A stretch of DNA of 64,000 nt from Dryococelus australis. Taxonomy: Eukaryota > Arthropoda > Insecta > Phasmatodea > Phasmatidae. The notes beneath the pieces were generated by a model. That model saw only the letters and a program-made list of their open reading frames with translations, did no database searches and had not been told where the DNA came from. The stretch spans positions 287,566,966-287,630,965 of the forward strand of contig CM057009.1 in assembly GCA_029891345.1 (NCBI GenBank), given 5' to 3'. Below, in pieces: positions 38,640-51,929 of this stretch (its first letter is position 1; each line of letters opens with the position of its first letter). The position numbers were made by a program, and so were the translations under genes.

Positions 38640-39690
38640 AATGGAGCATCGAAGGCCACATGAATATGTTCCAGTAAATTGAGAAATAAAGAAACCAAGA
38701 AAATAATTACTGCGCAAATTTTTTGAAAGTATGCTTAAATTATAATTTCAAATATAAAAATGTCGCTAAAAGGCATTGAATCAAGTGTAGATCTCGATAC
38801 CACAGGTTTGTTTGTGTGTGTGACATAGTCAATGACGTCAGGACGTTGACCATATAACCGATTAGATTGGTGGTAGTAAAAAGAATAGAATAAGTGGTAG
38901 GTATCCGAAGCAGCTCAAAGTGTCGGAAATGAACGATAGAAGAAAAAAGGAGAGATGCTGTTTTAATAATGGAAAAACAATATTTTGTTACATTGGCGAT
39001 ATTCGTTTTCGTGGCCATTGTATACGCTGCCACAAGGGCATAGATTTACAGTCGCTATTATATTTGTTTTAATAAACACACGCACATCAGCAGTAGCATT
39101 TACGCAATGTCAAACACTGTATAAACATACAAAATGACATAAATTTCAAAACCCATATCAGTAATTTACAACAGCAGAGTATTTTTGATTGCTGAAAATG
39201 TAGGACTATGTGTTTCTTCGTATTGCAGAATAGTTGAAAACTCATCACTAGCCGTCCGCTTGTTCCATTTATAGAGTAAATACGGTACTAGTTTACATGT
39301 TCAGAGCCAGTTTTCTTATCCATCAGTGCATTGTAGAATGTACTTTAGTCTGGTGTCGTAAAATGGATACGTATTGTAATAAAATAGTAAGCATTATAAA
39401 AACTAATACCTTAAGTGGAAATAGTGAGTGAACTGTAGGACAATACATAAGCTATAGTGTAAGGAGTTAATATAAAAATACATGGTGTATAATGGTGGTG
39501 TATTCAACATCTAAATAAATACATATATGTGATGTGTTCAACATCTCACGAAGGCTACGAGTGTGGCATTACATGATGGTAAAGTTAAGTGTGTATCGGG
39601 GCAATAAAGTGTGTTGTCGGTAGATAATGTTAGGTTAGGTATCTGTGGTGTTGTGTGTTTGCCAGTTGTAAATAACAATTAGTTTGCAGT
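38640..39690. repeat. Diverged copy of the 12.7-kb TIR element interior
   Basis: Aligns in the same orientation with about 12840-13530. Shared landmarks: GTAGATCTCGAT/ACACATCTCGAT; a TAGRTTGGTRGTAGT block; TTCAGAGCCA; GTCRTAAAATGGATA; and TAGGTTAGG/TAATGTTAGGT near the end. This copy is larger because of internal differences. The terminal inverted repeats seen at 12719 and 14518 were not found here, so it is an incomplete or deeper-branching copy. Confidence 0.65.
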
Positions 39691-40955
39691 GAACATCCGG
39701 CACTAGAAACTATATCAATAAAGCATAATCTATTCTTCAATAAACTTTGCAAGATTCCCATTAAACAAAACTTCTGTGTACATGCTAGAATCTTAACATG
39801 CAGCCTGAAGAAATTTTGAGTTGGATAGTCTATTCTGTGACTGAATATTGAACATCACATGTACTTTGTCTTTATATTGTTGATATGTTACATTATCTAT
39901 TTATTTCTCTTGTAAAAATACTGTGTTTTCCAAATCATGTAGCAGCACAGCTTTTTCAAAGGATCTACATAAACGAATTAAATATATATTAACATGAAGC
40001 CTATTCAATGCTTAAATTTGCACAGCAGCAATTCAAACAATCTGACTTCAGATACCGTGCAACAGTTGTATCACCAATGTAGTTGCCCATAACAGTATTC
40101 TTTAAAAGGAATCGGAACAAAACAGTTCCATTCAATAAAGTGATCAATTAGATGCTAGTTCAAATCATATATTTCACTTGGGAATTCATATACTTCCATA
40201 CCCTACCGTACCTAACCTATAAGCTGCAATCATAACAAACCACTCGCACCAAACCACTGTATCAATAACGTCACAATAAATAACTAAACCCTCGTTACAC
40301 AAATCTAACCTAGATACACTACTTACATTTAAACATGGCAATTTCAGGATATATGGGCAACCTAAACAAAATGACTACGCAAACGTATAAGTGAGTGTAT
40401 TGTCAAGAAAACAGCCCAAAATACCTGGGTACAAACTTTCGTTTAAACGTGACATTCAATTCTCAAATCATTAGGTTATACTCTGTGTTTGCTTCGTCCA
40501 CGCAAAAGATTTGTCCATGCACATGTTGACCAAATAACACTGTATAAATAGCAAACCAAAAACTTATCGCAATAACAGAATCCACAAACGGCCATTTAAT
40601 AATGAGTTCAAGAGAAAACGCTATCTAATATACAGAACACAAATTATATTTTTATATAAATACAACAAAGCAAGAATTCATCATATTAACCTAATGTAAT
40701 CTGTTATAGCCAATATAAATGTTGGAATACCTTGAACTTGGAATTTTAGATCCAATACACGATGTCAAGTACTAATTATTGCTTGATTCACTCCACGTCT
40801 GAGAACTAGTATTAAATTGTGAAAGGTGGTGACATGGCGGTGAAAACAAAGTCTGTCAACCTCAACATTCGAGAGCTGCCTTCCGGAAAATAAATCAAAT
40901 TTAACGAGTCGTCTGACTTTATTTATATTACTGTGTGCCAATTTCCAACACTTAC
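39691..40955. other. No gene recognised
   Basis: AT-rich; contains an ETS-like TTCCGGAA at about 40881. If the donor at 40955 is real, this is intron. Confidence 0.5.
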
Positions 40956-41030
40956 CCTCAATATGAGCAAACTACCGTTATCAATGGGCGATGGCTTCTT
41001 CACTTCCGATGCCGCATGCGCTCACAAATG
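40956..41030 (-). promoter_or_regulatory. Candidate TATA-less promoter and 5' non-coding exon
   Basis: On the minus strand, GAGCGCATGCGGC (41011-41023, one base off the NRF-1 palindrome GCGCATGCGC) is followed by ATCGGAAGTG (41001-41010, an ETS/GABP-type site). About 45 bases later comes TTGAGG followed by GTAAGTG, a strong splice donor at 40954-40955. This is the arrangement of a housekeeping promoter with a short first exon. The only acceptor-bearing coding exon seen downstream on the same strand is Rap1 at 7336, so this may be its 5' UTR exon, which would imply an intron of about 33.6 kb. That linkage is inference only; it could equally serve another gene or be chance. Confidence 0.3.
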
Positions 41031-42407
41031 CCAAACCAAATAATAGCGATAGCATAATCGCATGACATAATCGATTCATCGAATTTTTTTTAACCACACA
41101 AACATGAAAACACACTTTTTCTGCTGTTTAAACATAAAAAAACCAAACACTGGAGAATCTACATGCATCGTATTCATTAAAATATAAAATATAATTTTGT
41201 AACAGCACATGTTAAATTTTGCAAGTACATAATGTACATACAGTGTATATTGTCTGTACATATTACCTGGATAATATGTGAGAACTAAACAATTAGAGAC
41301 ATGTGTTTGAAACATGTCAGGTCCATTTTATTTGTAAAACCCTTCAGTCACTTTTAAAAATAACATAAATTATTCAAAATAAACAGAAACAATTTTCGTG
41401 AGAACAATTCTAAACAAATTTATAAGAAATATTTAGTATTTGCATTCAATTTTTGTGTGCGCATTAGAACAAGATGATCGAAAATTTCTACCGATGATCA
41501 TTTCGATTACAGATCAAAATGGGTAATGGATGGAATCGAATTACAAAAATATGAGATTATCCAATACTACCAAATACGATAAAATTTTACAATTAAAGAA
41601 GCTTCTTACACAATAGAAAACTTAACATTTGACTTTACGTTTCCTTTCCTCTGACGAAAACACCAATAGACAATACAATTGTAAAATCAGAGTGCTCATA
41701 ATTGAACATCGGTTCCTCGAGCATCGTAAAAATGTATATCGTGTTAGGTAAATAATTATCATATTATCCAAGAAAGCAATTTACGTAACTTTTTTTAAAA
41801 AATAGGTTTAAAATATGTGTTAAAAGTTCGTTTTCAAAACAAAAACTCATTTTCTTATTTTATTAAAATATTTCAGTTCATATATTTCTTATTCACGTTA
41901 TATTTATTTGCCATTTATTAAATTTACGACGAGCATTGTTTAATATACCGAGGTTAAAATCACCCTATAATTAAATAACGCACTTTCTACATAACCTCTG
42001 TTAGATTCTCGGCAAAATAGCTGCTTAACATTGACTTTAAATTTCAACTTTTCGAAATCGGAAAGTCAAGAGTGATTGACTTTACCTTTGACAGTTCCAC
42101 TGTGTCAAGTTCCATAAGAAACAACACGTATTTTTCAGGCTTTTGCTTTAACCCACAGTGCCATGTCTCAAGCATTTTAATGTGTGTCATCAATATGCCA
42201 TGCTGTATAATGGTTTTAAACCATGAATATGTTAGGTACTGTACAATTAAAATGTCTCCAGTTTAACAACGTTCCACAATTCATGTACAAAATGGTAGTT
42301 CACTTTACATAATCTAGCTAATCTGTGGGTAAATGTAATTATGGATTACAATAATAATGATCCAATTTTGTTCCTACATCAGACAGAATCAATCTATGTG
42401 ATGAGGA
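41031..42407. other. No gene recognised
   Basis: AT-rich. Nothing with coding or repeat character was identified. Confidence 0.5.
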
Positions 42408-42764
42408 GTGATAGTGCCAAGTGGAGCACGTTGCCCTACAGGAGGTCCAAACTTGTCATTGTCAGCCAGCCTTAAGGATTGGTGTGTTGATATGAGAGAG
42501 GCCTGGAACTATGAAGGAATGCGAGGGAAAAGAGAATGGGAGCACCCTGCGAAAACCTACCAACAGCATTGCCATGTTTTGTGGATTAGTATGATGAAAG
42601 AATATGAAGCAAAGCATTACATCTACTTCACTGTGAATTTGTTTGTTAGTGAAAGTATTGCAGGGTGTCCACTGAATTTCCATTTTGGGATTCCCTTACT
42701 TTTCCTTGTGTACCAGGCATTCTTTTTTACCATTTCCCCTGAAATATATTTTTGGGAATACTGA
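42408..42764 (+). other. 118-residue open frame of unknown nature
   Basis: An open frame in a GC-richer block (about 42400-42580), reading DWCVDMREAWNYEGMRG and KREWEHPAKTYQQH before a hydrophobic, low-complexity end. I do not recognise a family. The first half has the look of transposon- or repeat-derived sequence. The second half is probably random AT-rich translation, so the frame as a whole is unlikely to be a gene. Confidence 0.25.
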
Positions 42765-44399
42765 AACACGATACTGTATTTTGTCATAGTTGACAGAACA
42801 AAATGCCATCAGTGAAGTTGCATTAAATTACACTGCAACAGGCCAAGCAAGCAGGACTAACATTTGATTCAGCCCATTGATATTTCTTGCAATACGTGCT
42901 ATTGACTTCAGATAAGTGCCCGTTACAATGACACCAATACATTACTTTGTACACATATGTAGGCTAAAGCCGTGTGGTTGCTCGGTTGGGGGTGCAAAGG
43001 GGTTTGAGGGACGGTGAGGTTAAGGTTGGGAAGTATTGTTGAGTTATTTGTTACCCAACTAGGCACCAGACAACACATGTGGCAGTGTCGAAGTTGTTTG
43101 AGAGCTGGAGCCTCTTGACATTCTCAGGAATAGCAGGCCGATGACCCCTCACTTTCATTATGTGTGGCATTTAATAAACAGTGGACCTATTAAAGGCTGA
43201 CCCACACACCTGATACTGAACTGCCGAATTATTGCACTATTAAAATCATTACTCTCATAACACACTCTTCAAAGGTAAGGTGGTTTCTGCAGGCTATTGA
43301 GGGTCCCATTCCCTGATGTGCCCAAAGGCATGGCAAAGGGAAAACCCATGACAAATAGGTTCAGTGCATTACTGACTGTTCACACACTGAAAACATGGCA
43401 ATCTTACAATGTGTATGATTATAATTACATTACTGTGTATTTATAGAACTAACACTTTTTGCAGAGTAGCACCTATTTACATTTTCCCTGACCCAAGTAA
43501 CAGTTCCCCAATATCTCCCTGACTTTTCCCTTTCACATGTAATTCACTGACTTTTCCCTGTGTGCTCTGAGGGTGAACATCCTATATTTTTACAATCATA
43601 ACATATATCAATGCTCTATTGAACTCAATGACAAAGCCCATAAACTTTCCTTTGTGGGTGGCAAGTGAATGTATTAAGAGTGTATTAACAGTGTTCAATG
43701 TGCAAATACTTTAACAAAATACATACAACCCTTTCGTGTGAAACATATAGTGGTGGTGTAGGTAATGTGGACATGGTATGTGTTAATGTCAGATGCATAA
43801 AGAACCAGACTTTATTTCCCTTGCAAACCTAATTTATTATCAAAGACTAAATTACAAAATATTTTCTTCAATACAATCCTGAATGTGTTGGATTTTAGGT
43901 TCATATGTCATCAGATACAAATAACCACATCTGCTGCGGCATAATATATACCAGCACACCATATGAATAATGCCTATGACTAAGGATATTAACAATTATT
44001 TCAGTTTTGGGATGATAATCTTGTCTGTGCCTATGACTATTGGACATTTAACCTGGCACACATTTGAACAGGACACATCTAAGCAGTAATGCATTTTGTT
44101 TACAGTAGGGAAAATAATATGATATATAATTGAAACTTGTATGAATTTACCGTAGAAAAGATTACACAATTGATGGCTATATGACTATCTCAATTGCAAA
44201 CATATACAAAACACATTATTTCACTGTGACCTCAAGAGGTTACAACACAGGTGTATTATTATCTACGTAGACAAATGTACATATCAATATTAACAAACAT
44301 AAATTATTACTTAAGTATAGGCCTTATATTTATACATCATTAAATTAAGCAGCATCATTTCATTTACTGCTTAATAACATTCGCAGACTGTCCATTAAC
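42765..44399. other. No gene recognised
   Basis: A GC-richer patch at 42960-43150 and a short stretch at 43475-43560 with three near-repeats of CTGACTTTTCCCT and related words. Otherwise AT-rich and unrecognised. Confidence 0.5.
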
Positions 44400-45060
44400 T
44401 GTGCCTTTCAGGAGCTGTCCTTCCTTGCTCTTGAAGGATTTTTCCTACAGCATCAACAGTCGTAGAGTTATTCGTCTGTTTCGTATTATTAATCTGTTTT
44501 GGCTTTTTTAATTTTTTTGCTGTTAGATGTGTCTGTGAGCACCTTTGCAGATGAGCTAGAATAGTTCATGCTGTCTGCATTTCTTTTACTACCCTGTAGG
44601 GGCTAAAGCTCTTGTGGTTGCATATCTACAATTCCTGGAAAGGGGTGGTGGTATTGGTGACTCATCAAAGGTTTCTGGCGTTGTTAGTAAACATGCTGGT
44701 GAAGGTGGAGTTAACGACTGCATATGCATTCCTTCATGCTCAATTACAGTGGTTTCAGCTTCTGTATAAACAACAAAAGGATGATTTATGATATGCCTCA
44801 TCCCCATGAAATTGTGCATAGCATCGAAGTAAACCTATTCTGTAGGTGGTGGTTTACCTTCTGTTGAGATGCCTGTCGGTGGTGTTGCAATGTCTTTGTA
44901 CCACTGTACCATATTCTCCCATTTTCGTTTATATTGTGTCGGTGTAGCACCAATACCGCTTACTTCTGTCACTCTCACCCAACCTACCTTGGCACTACCC
45001 CTTTTTCTGGTAAAAAGGGAGTGCTTCTCTGTTCGAACTTGTATTAATATTTTAACAATA
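44400..45060 (-). pseudogene. Myb/SANT-like DNA-binding domain gene relic
   Basis: Minus-strand relic of a trihelix-type Myb/SANT-like domain, a family found both in host regulators and beside Harbinger-type transposases. Reading down from about 45035: VRTEKHSLFTRKRGSAKVGW, then VRVTEVSGIGATPTQYKRKW, then ENMVQWYKDIATPPTGIS, then EGKPPPTE. An in-frame TAG follows, where relatives have Trp. The frame continues VYFDAMHNFMGMRHIINHP and a Ser/Pro/Thr-rich stretch to the stop at 44589. Past that, lysine-rich SNSKKIKKAK and, in another frame, VDAVGKILQEQGRTAPE (about 44420) look like the C-terminal part. The conserved KKW..L..YK and PPTG motifs make the family call firm; the stop and the frame change make it a pseudogene. 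Confidence 0.75.
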
Positions 45061-45274
45061 TTTTAACATGATCATTGGTCCCTATAAAACATTTAAACAT
45101 GACATGCTTGTTCTCTACAATGACTTGACCCACCTGCTGTTTCCTTATTTTTTTAACATGCACAGTGCATTTGAGCACAGCACTCACGATTGCTGGTAAT
45201 TACGAATTACTTTGTTTTACTTTACATACAGTTACCACTGCTATTTTATTCTAACATATAGTACAAATGTACAA

Positions 45275-45334
<60 letters not shown>

Positions 45335-46237
45335 CCACATAGGGTAAATAGACACTACTGCAAGGGGTTACTTAGAGTGAAAATAAACAATAGCCTGGCA
45401 GCATTATGCTCATATTGGTCACACATGTTACAGATGCTATTTATTATAAATTTACAACACGATTGCAGGAATATAGAAATTTTTACACCCTGGTACCCTG
45501 AGGTTATTTATATCTATTCAGCTTCTCTCGATTTCAAAAAATATTCATACCACACCAATAGCCTTGTGATATTGCTTTATAATGTCATTAGAAGTTTGAA
45601 AACAAATTAGAGCAGTTGTTATGGGATGTTTTGAATCTATTTATCGTATGTAAAGGGGCATTACACAGTCACAGGCACTGGCATCCTTTCCGCTTCACCC
45701 AATACTTAACCTACCATGAAGTTTGTAATCAATTGGAAGTGCAGAATGCAATTTTAATATTATTTGTATGCAAACCCAATGGAAATATGCTACAGGCATC
45801 TATAAAATGCTCAAAATGTTATCCATATTTCTATGCAGATTTATTAACCTGGCAATTATTTACACACTGTATTCACAGAACTTGGTAATCTACAACTGTT
45901 TACTTACCACAGAACGACATTATAAATTAATCCTTTCTTTACATTAACCGCAAATACAGTAATCATGTTTTCCACCTTAAATAGAATATGGCGACTGTCG
46001 TAAATACGCCAGAATGACCATCAAGTATACTTCATGTGTGTACCATACTGAGAATTTGAACAGTGCTAGTATATACATGGTGATGTCACTTCCGGCGACA
46101 AGTACACACAAGCATGCAGTTTTTGAGAATTCAGAAACAGCCTTAGGAGGCATGATATTAATAGACTCAAAAATTTTTTTATACTATCTTACTTTGTGAA
46201 TATATAGAGAATAGTATATTTTCATAATGAAAATTTG
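45061..46237. repeat. No gene; (TA)n tract at 45278-45332
   Basis: A TA dinucleotide run of about 55 bp lies in otherwise unrecognised DNA. The 132-residue frame at 45212-45610 runs through the repeat and is not credible. The frame at 45616-45888 has no known motif. Confidence 0.6.
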
Positions 46238-46310
46238 TTGGTAGCTCAATGGTAACATCGTGGGCTGGTGTGCAGAAGAAGGCAAGTCCAAATCTCCTCT
46301 TTGAAATAGA
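46238..46310 (+). mobile_element. tRNA-like sequence, probable SINE head
   Basis: TTGGTAGCTCAATGG (46238-46252) fits a polymerase III A box, and GGCAAGTCCAAATCTCC (46281-46297) is a worn B box about 45 bp later. The stretch between does not fold as a proper tRNA, and a T run follows. Most likely a decayed tRNA-derived SINE or tRNA pseudogene. Confidence 0.4.
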
Positions 46311-46949
46311 ATTTTTTTAACCAGTTGATAATGCATTTTGGAAACGTATTTAGCATTACAAAGCCAATATTGGCATAATAAAATGAAACGAGCCCATATT
46401 ACAAGTGTTTAGGTTTGTGCAATGAAAATTTAACAAATCAATATGGATTAATATAGTTACACGAACATGCAGGAAATATCACAGCACATTTTCAAGAGCA
46501 TTACATTTGAATGGAAATATTTGAAATCAGGTGTAGGGCCAAGCTATCATAACCTACTGTTTCGAAGGTTTCTGTGTAAAATATATTGATATTTATTAAA
46601 CTTCTACTTTTATTTACAATTTAACACACATTGTAATGATAATATTCTGTTTCTTGTAACGTACATTAATGCTTATTGTAAATTAGTATTAAATTTGGAA
46701 AGAAAAACCTTCGGTTTTATAAAAAAAGTTATATTATATTAAGTGTTATCTAGAGACGAAAATTTGCAATGTGCATGCGTAGTGAACCTGGCAACAGTGT
46801 CGTTCGATGATCCTTCGACTAAAGTTAGCCCCACTCCAGTCGGGGTTTATGAATATGATATAGTTAGCCCACTCTTAATCCGGACTAACCTCAGACTAAC
46901 TTCAAGGAAGATCATATTTGGATCATCCTTGGACTAAGCATTGGCTATT
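46311..46949. other. No gene; possible MITE-like motif repeats
   Basis: At 46808-46936, words such as GATCCTTCGACTAA, GGACTAACCTCAGACTAAC and ATCCTTGGACTAA recur, suggesting a small degraded repeat. Otherwise unrecognised. Confidence 0.4.
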
Positions 46950-49900
46950 AATATGGCCTTTAGAGTTTCAACATTTTAGATGGAGGATGGACAACTGGTG
47001 ATTGCTCAGGCTCCACACAATGTGGGAGGCCAGAATTAAACTCGTGTGCTGGGCAATGCTACCAAAGCCTATGAATTTGTGGTGGAGCATGTCCCAGGCA
47101 CTGAGAATCAGTTGGCTGACGAACTTTCGAGGGCACCATGTTCAACCATTGCAGTAGACGAAGCCGAGTGGGAAGAGTTGCTTCCTCCAGTCATAAGAAC
47201 AGACACCAACAGTGAAGCAAGAATAGCAAGGAGCAATGCAATCATAGCAGAACCCAGCAATGACGAAGAACTCAACCTCATTATGAACACCCAGGATGAG
47301 TGTCATCAAATCACGAGCAAGGATGGAAGAAGTAGCAAAAGAGAACAAGAGTGGTGGCCAGTGATACAAGGCAGACTGGAGAGTCGACCTCGCCATCGAG
47401 ATGCTCAGTGGAAAAAGTTTTTGTCCGAAAGTGAGCGCCGAAACAAGCTTTGCATCATGTGCACAGTAGTAAGTTTGCAGGACATCCAGGAGAAGCGCAG
47501 ACAGTATGGAACCTGACCAAACATTTTCATTGGCATGGGGCTACAAGGGAAGTGCGGAAACACGTCCGGGTGTGCGTTAGTTGTAACCATTTTAAAGGCA
47601 AATGTGCAGATGGGGTCACCCAACAGCAGTCTCAGGTAACAAAAGAACCATGGAACCATATTAAATGGTTTCCTTGGACCTGTAGGGCCCATACACCCGA
47701 ACCTCAACCGGAAAGAGTTTTATTATTATGGTAAGCGACACATTATCCTGGTGGAAAGAGGCGTATCTGGTTTCCAGTGCATATGCACACACAATTCCAT
47801 GGACACTAGAAACTGAGTTTTATCCATGCTGGGGATATTCACAGAGTGTGTTGATGGATAAAGGGCCCAGTTCAGAGGTTGGCTGTGGAAAGACATGTGT
47901 ACTTGGTGCGGAGTATCTCATCTCACCACAGCAGTGTATCACCCACGAACAAACAAGATAGAGTGGTGTCACCAGGACCTCAAAACCCAGTTACTTCTCC
48001 GAATCGGCGACAACACCACATAAAGAGCAGAACATTTGCCCGTGGGAAAAAATTTAGTGACAGGGCAGTCACCAGCAGCAATACTGCAAGGCAGGAAGTT
48101 ACCAACTCCAGGGGAGTTTGCAAGCTGTATGGACTTAGATGCAAGAACAGCTGAGAATAGCATAGAGAGCCAGCAACACAGAGAAGTACAGTTGGCAGTG
48201 GAAAGAGCAGTACAAGAGAAGTACATAGCTATGTGGGTGCCTGCAATGACACGAGCCCCTTGTAGGCTGGTAGCCAGTCTAAAAGTATATGTCTGAGAAC
48301 ATCGATTATCAAAGAGTGCAAAGCACTCTGCATGCTTAGCCCCTAAATGGCCTGGACCACACGAGACCATTAAGCAATTGGGATACACAGCATACAGCAT
48401 TAGGCTTAGAAAATAGACAGAGGGTAGCTGTACACTATGACGACCTTAGTCTAGTATTATTAGCCTTTAGTATTTCAGCATCTGACGACATTGAAACAGA
48501 GCATGAGGGCAGACGAGAACAAAAACTGGAACCAGCTCCCCACAAAGGACGTTAAGGAGTAGCTGAGAGTGCAGAGATTGATGGGAGCATTTTGAGGTGG
48601 CTCTTTCCACCCACGATGCCCAGTGTTAACACACCTATACATGACATGGGGGAATCGACGCAATCTATTGAGAGGGCTCTACCATCAGAACACGAAGGGA
48701 GAAACGACAGTATATTTGAGGAGCAGGCAGGGCCAATTTGCAGCACCATAGGTGAAGATGGCAATACACAGCAACCTGGAGCATTCGAAGAGGGCAGGGT
48801 AACAGAGGACCCTGTGGGAGTGATCTCCCCACGGGAAAGCCTCCTGACCATCCATGCCATGATGGTTAAAGGGTCTCCGACAACAGTAGGCATGGCAACG
48901 AGGGACGATGGTCACAGCAATGGGGGAAGTGTAACAGGCTTGCATGACCCCTCATCAGGACCACCACCTCCTTTCCCCTCGCCTGCAGATGAATTGTATC
49001 AACAACAGTAGGGGGGATCAGGAGCATCAGCAAGTGCATGGGGCAGAGTATCAGCAGAGTCAGCAGCAGCAGTTGTAGCAGGAATATCAGTAACAGCATC
49101 AGTATTGGGGACGAGTCATCAGCAGAGAGGGTGTCGATCTCTCCCCACTAATCGAAATGACATCGTCGGACAATCAGCACAGGATGCATCGGATGCTGTG
49201 GGCGCAAACCCCGCCCACTCACACATACCATGGCTCAGCATAAGCACCAACCAGGAAGAAAATACAGCACATGTAGGAGAAGGCAACATACAGTGGCATG
49301 GACTGTACCAGATACGGCCACACCAATCGTTGAAAGCCCCAGCGACCTGCTGCACCTAACGACATTGTGGAGCATTTGGGAGACTGTGGGGTCAAAATTA
49401 TCACCAAAATGACATGAACCTGACGTTCATGAGTGTTTCTTTGACCATTTCTGCCTCCACAGTTACCTATCACATTTAACCTATTTCTTAGAAGAATTTA
49501 ACTCTTGTAAGCAATAAGTTAGTGGTCTGGCAATATGTTCCTGGAAAGCCGCTACTGTTAGGCGACAGCACAATTGGCGGGAACGTGTAAGCTACCTGTA
49601 CAACAGCATAACATGACCTTCCAGTTTTGTGTGTGTCAACAGACATGCAGGCCAAAGTGTGAGTGTAGCGAGTCAACGAAGTGCATCAAAATAGTAGGAT
49701 TAGCATTACCCAAGTTATGTTAAAATGTCACAGTGTCAGTGAGACTTTATACAGAATCCTTTGTTAGGGTGCAAATTGAAGTTGTACATAGCATACTTTT
49801 GCATTCAACATCAACACATAGAGAATGTCATAGAGAGGATGCTACCAAAAAGTAAGTGTTCACAAGATGTTACTTCATATGTCCAATGACCTGTGAACAC

Positions 49901-50570
49901 AAAGTTCAATAGTCCCAAGAGCCCAGTATTGGGGAAAAGATTTAAAAATGCATATATAATGTATATTAATTCATCATGTCGCATCAATCACACAATTGTT
50001 ATCACTCATTCCCATTCTTTTATAAAGCATTCGCAAGGGTAGTGGCATTCCTATGATGTCATGTTACAACCTGTTAATATAGCTTATAGAGCCACAGAAA
50101 TGTCACCAATATGAACAATATGAATAGTGTGTTAATTAGGAATTAAGGGGGCATGGAATCATAGCAAGTAAGCATTAAATGTAAAAAGTGTGCAAGAGCA
50201 TAAAGAACTGAGAACTTTTCCGAAAGCAACCTCAGCTTTCGCCTGCGCGAAACTGAGCGTCGTTTATTGTCCGGACTTCACCATCCACCGAGGAAGCTGT
50301 GCGGGAAATGCAGAGTACATTTCCCTCAGAACAACCAATTTTTCACTTAATTATTTAGTATATTATTAGCTTTCAGTAGCAGGGGCCAACCATCAGTTTG
50401 CAGATCGTATAATTTTTCCATAAATACATACTGTGAATCGCCCTTTGTAAAGCAGCATCGGCTATTGGCAGGCCTAAGTGTCGAATCCGCTTAACCTAGT
50501 TTGTACAATGTAATTTTTGTACACTTTCTACCCCAATAAAAGTGTATGAGTATAAGCCGCGTTTATTATT
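46950..50570 (+). mobile_element. Ty3/Gypsy-type LTR element, 3' half, fossil
   Basis: A plus-strand relic starting inside RNase H (EFVVEHVPGTENQLADELSR near 47070). An integrase zinc-binding segment follows (HSSKFAGHPGEAQTVWNL and CVSCNHFKGKC, 47450-47600), then integrase core remnants to about 47970, an integrase C-terminal-side stretch with LQGRKLPTPGEF (48080-48130), and a Pro/Ser/acidic tail to about 49010. The 5' half is missing. At the 3' side, AATTAAGGGGG (50141-50151) may be the polypurine tract, followed by a possible LTR from 50154 with AATAAA at 50535. No second LTR was found to confirm this. Broken, roughly ten disruptions. It belongs to the same clade as 52467-56790, judging by shared RNase H and LQGR-x-L-PGEF motifs. 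Confidence 0.75.
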
Positions 50571-51929
50571 GCATTTACCTGTCAGGTAATATAGGGCATG
50601 TCATCCTGAAGGCCGCAGTAGCATATCATTGTGTGTGTTTTGCATTATGGGCCCAGTCCCCTAGAGAGAGTAACTGCTGTGTTTTGTATAACAGTCTAAA
50701 AGGGGGCTTACGTATTTACCTTGCATGATAGTACAAACTATCACTCTACATTCAGTGTTTGTAAGAGCACGACACCTAACTCGACAGAATCCACCATGAC
50801 AGAATCTCCAGGGATTTCCCATTGGCAGTCGGCCTACAACTGCACATTGCTCACCAAATGAACGTGCTTTGAGAACACCAACTCGCCCTTGTCGTAGGTA
50901 AGAGGCAGGTCGAGCATCACTATCATCCCTGAGAGCCCTCCCTTGTCACTGGGCACATTGTTCTTTGCACCGGTACATTCGAAACTCAATGTTGTAAAAA
51001 CTACCAATGGTTAGTATCTTAATCCAGGACATATTGGCCTGTAACATTCAATATTTTTAAAACTCTAACAAAACTCTGAATGCATCAAAACATTAGATGA
51101 TAAATGATGGATAATATTTACATCCAAAATTTAATATCATCCCTCATTTTATGTGTGCCCATTCGTGCCTCCACAAGATGGCACATCAAACTCATGAACT
51201 GTCAGACACATTAAAAATATACACCACACTCAAATATTATAAAAATAATTATATCTAACAAAAAATTGCCCTGTGAAACTATTTGTCTCTGGTAATTACA
51301 TGACAGGTCAAGGAAACACAGGGCCAATAAAAAAAAAAAGCACTGACATAAACACTGGCATATACAATCTATATAACTTAACACTTATAATCAAAACAAT
51401 AACACCGGCAGACACGAGGTTGCCTGAATTACTTCTGGAGCACTGGTTGCGCATAATAGTGCTTTCATTGTTCTCGTAATACATACAAGAACACTAATAA
51501 TAAAGATGAATGGCACTGCAGAGATAAAATATGTAAACGAAAATAAATATGTAAACAATACACTCAATTTACACTGCCCTACTAAATTAAAAGCAATGAA
51601 AAACATATTCCACACTTTTATACACCACACCCTACACAAACACATGCACATGGTGACACTGGTTAATTTACACTGGTGTCTTCTCGTGACATTGCTGTAT
51701 GTTGTGACGTTTCAACTGGCATGAGGTGGTGAATGGGCTCGGGCTAAGGTGCAGTCCGCATCAAAATATATTGAACAAGTCAAATCACAGTATTCAAAGT
51801 TTATACACTGGCCATAGTAAACACAAACAAATAAATAATATATGTGTGTATTTATCACATTGCACACACACACATAATATATTTCTTCATAAAGTGACTA
51901 ATCTTCTTCCAACATGCTGTGTAGCATCA
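50571..51929. other. No gene recognised
   Basis: Nothing identified. A GC-richer patch at 50770-50980 has no coding motif. Confidence 0.5.

Noticed and set aside
45212-45610. 132-residue plus-strand frame
   Set aside because: Runs through a (TA)n tract and is otherwise random-looking.
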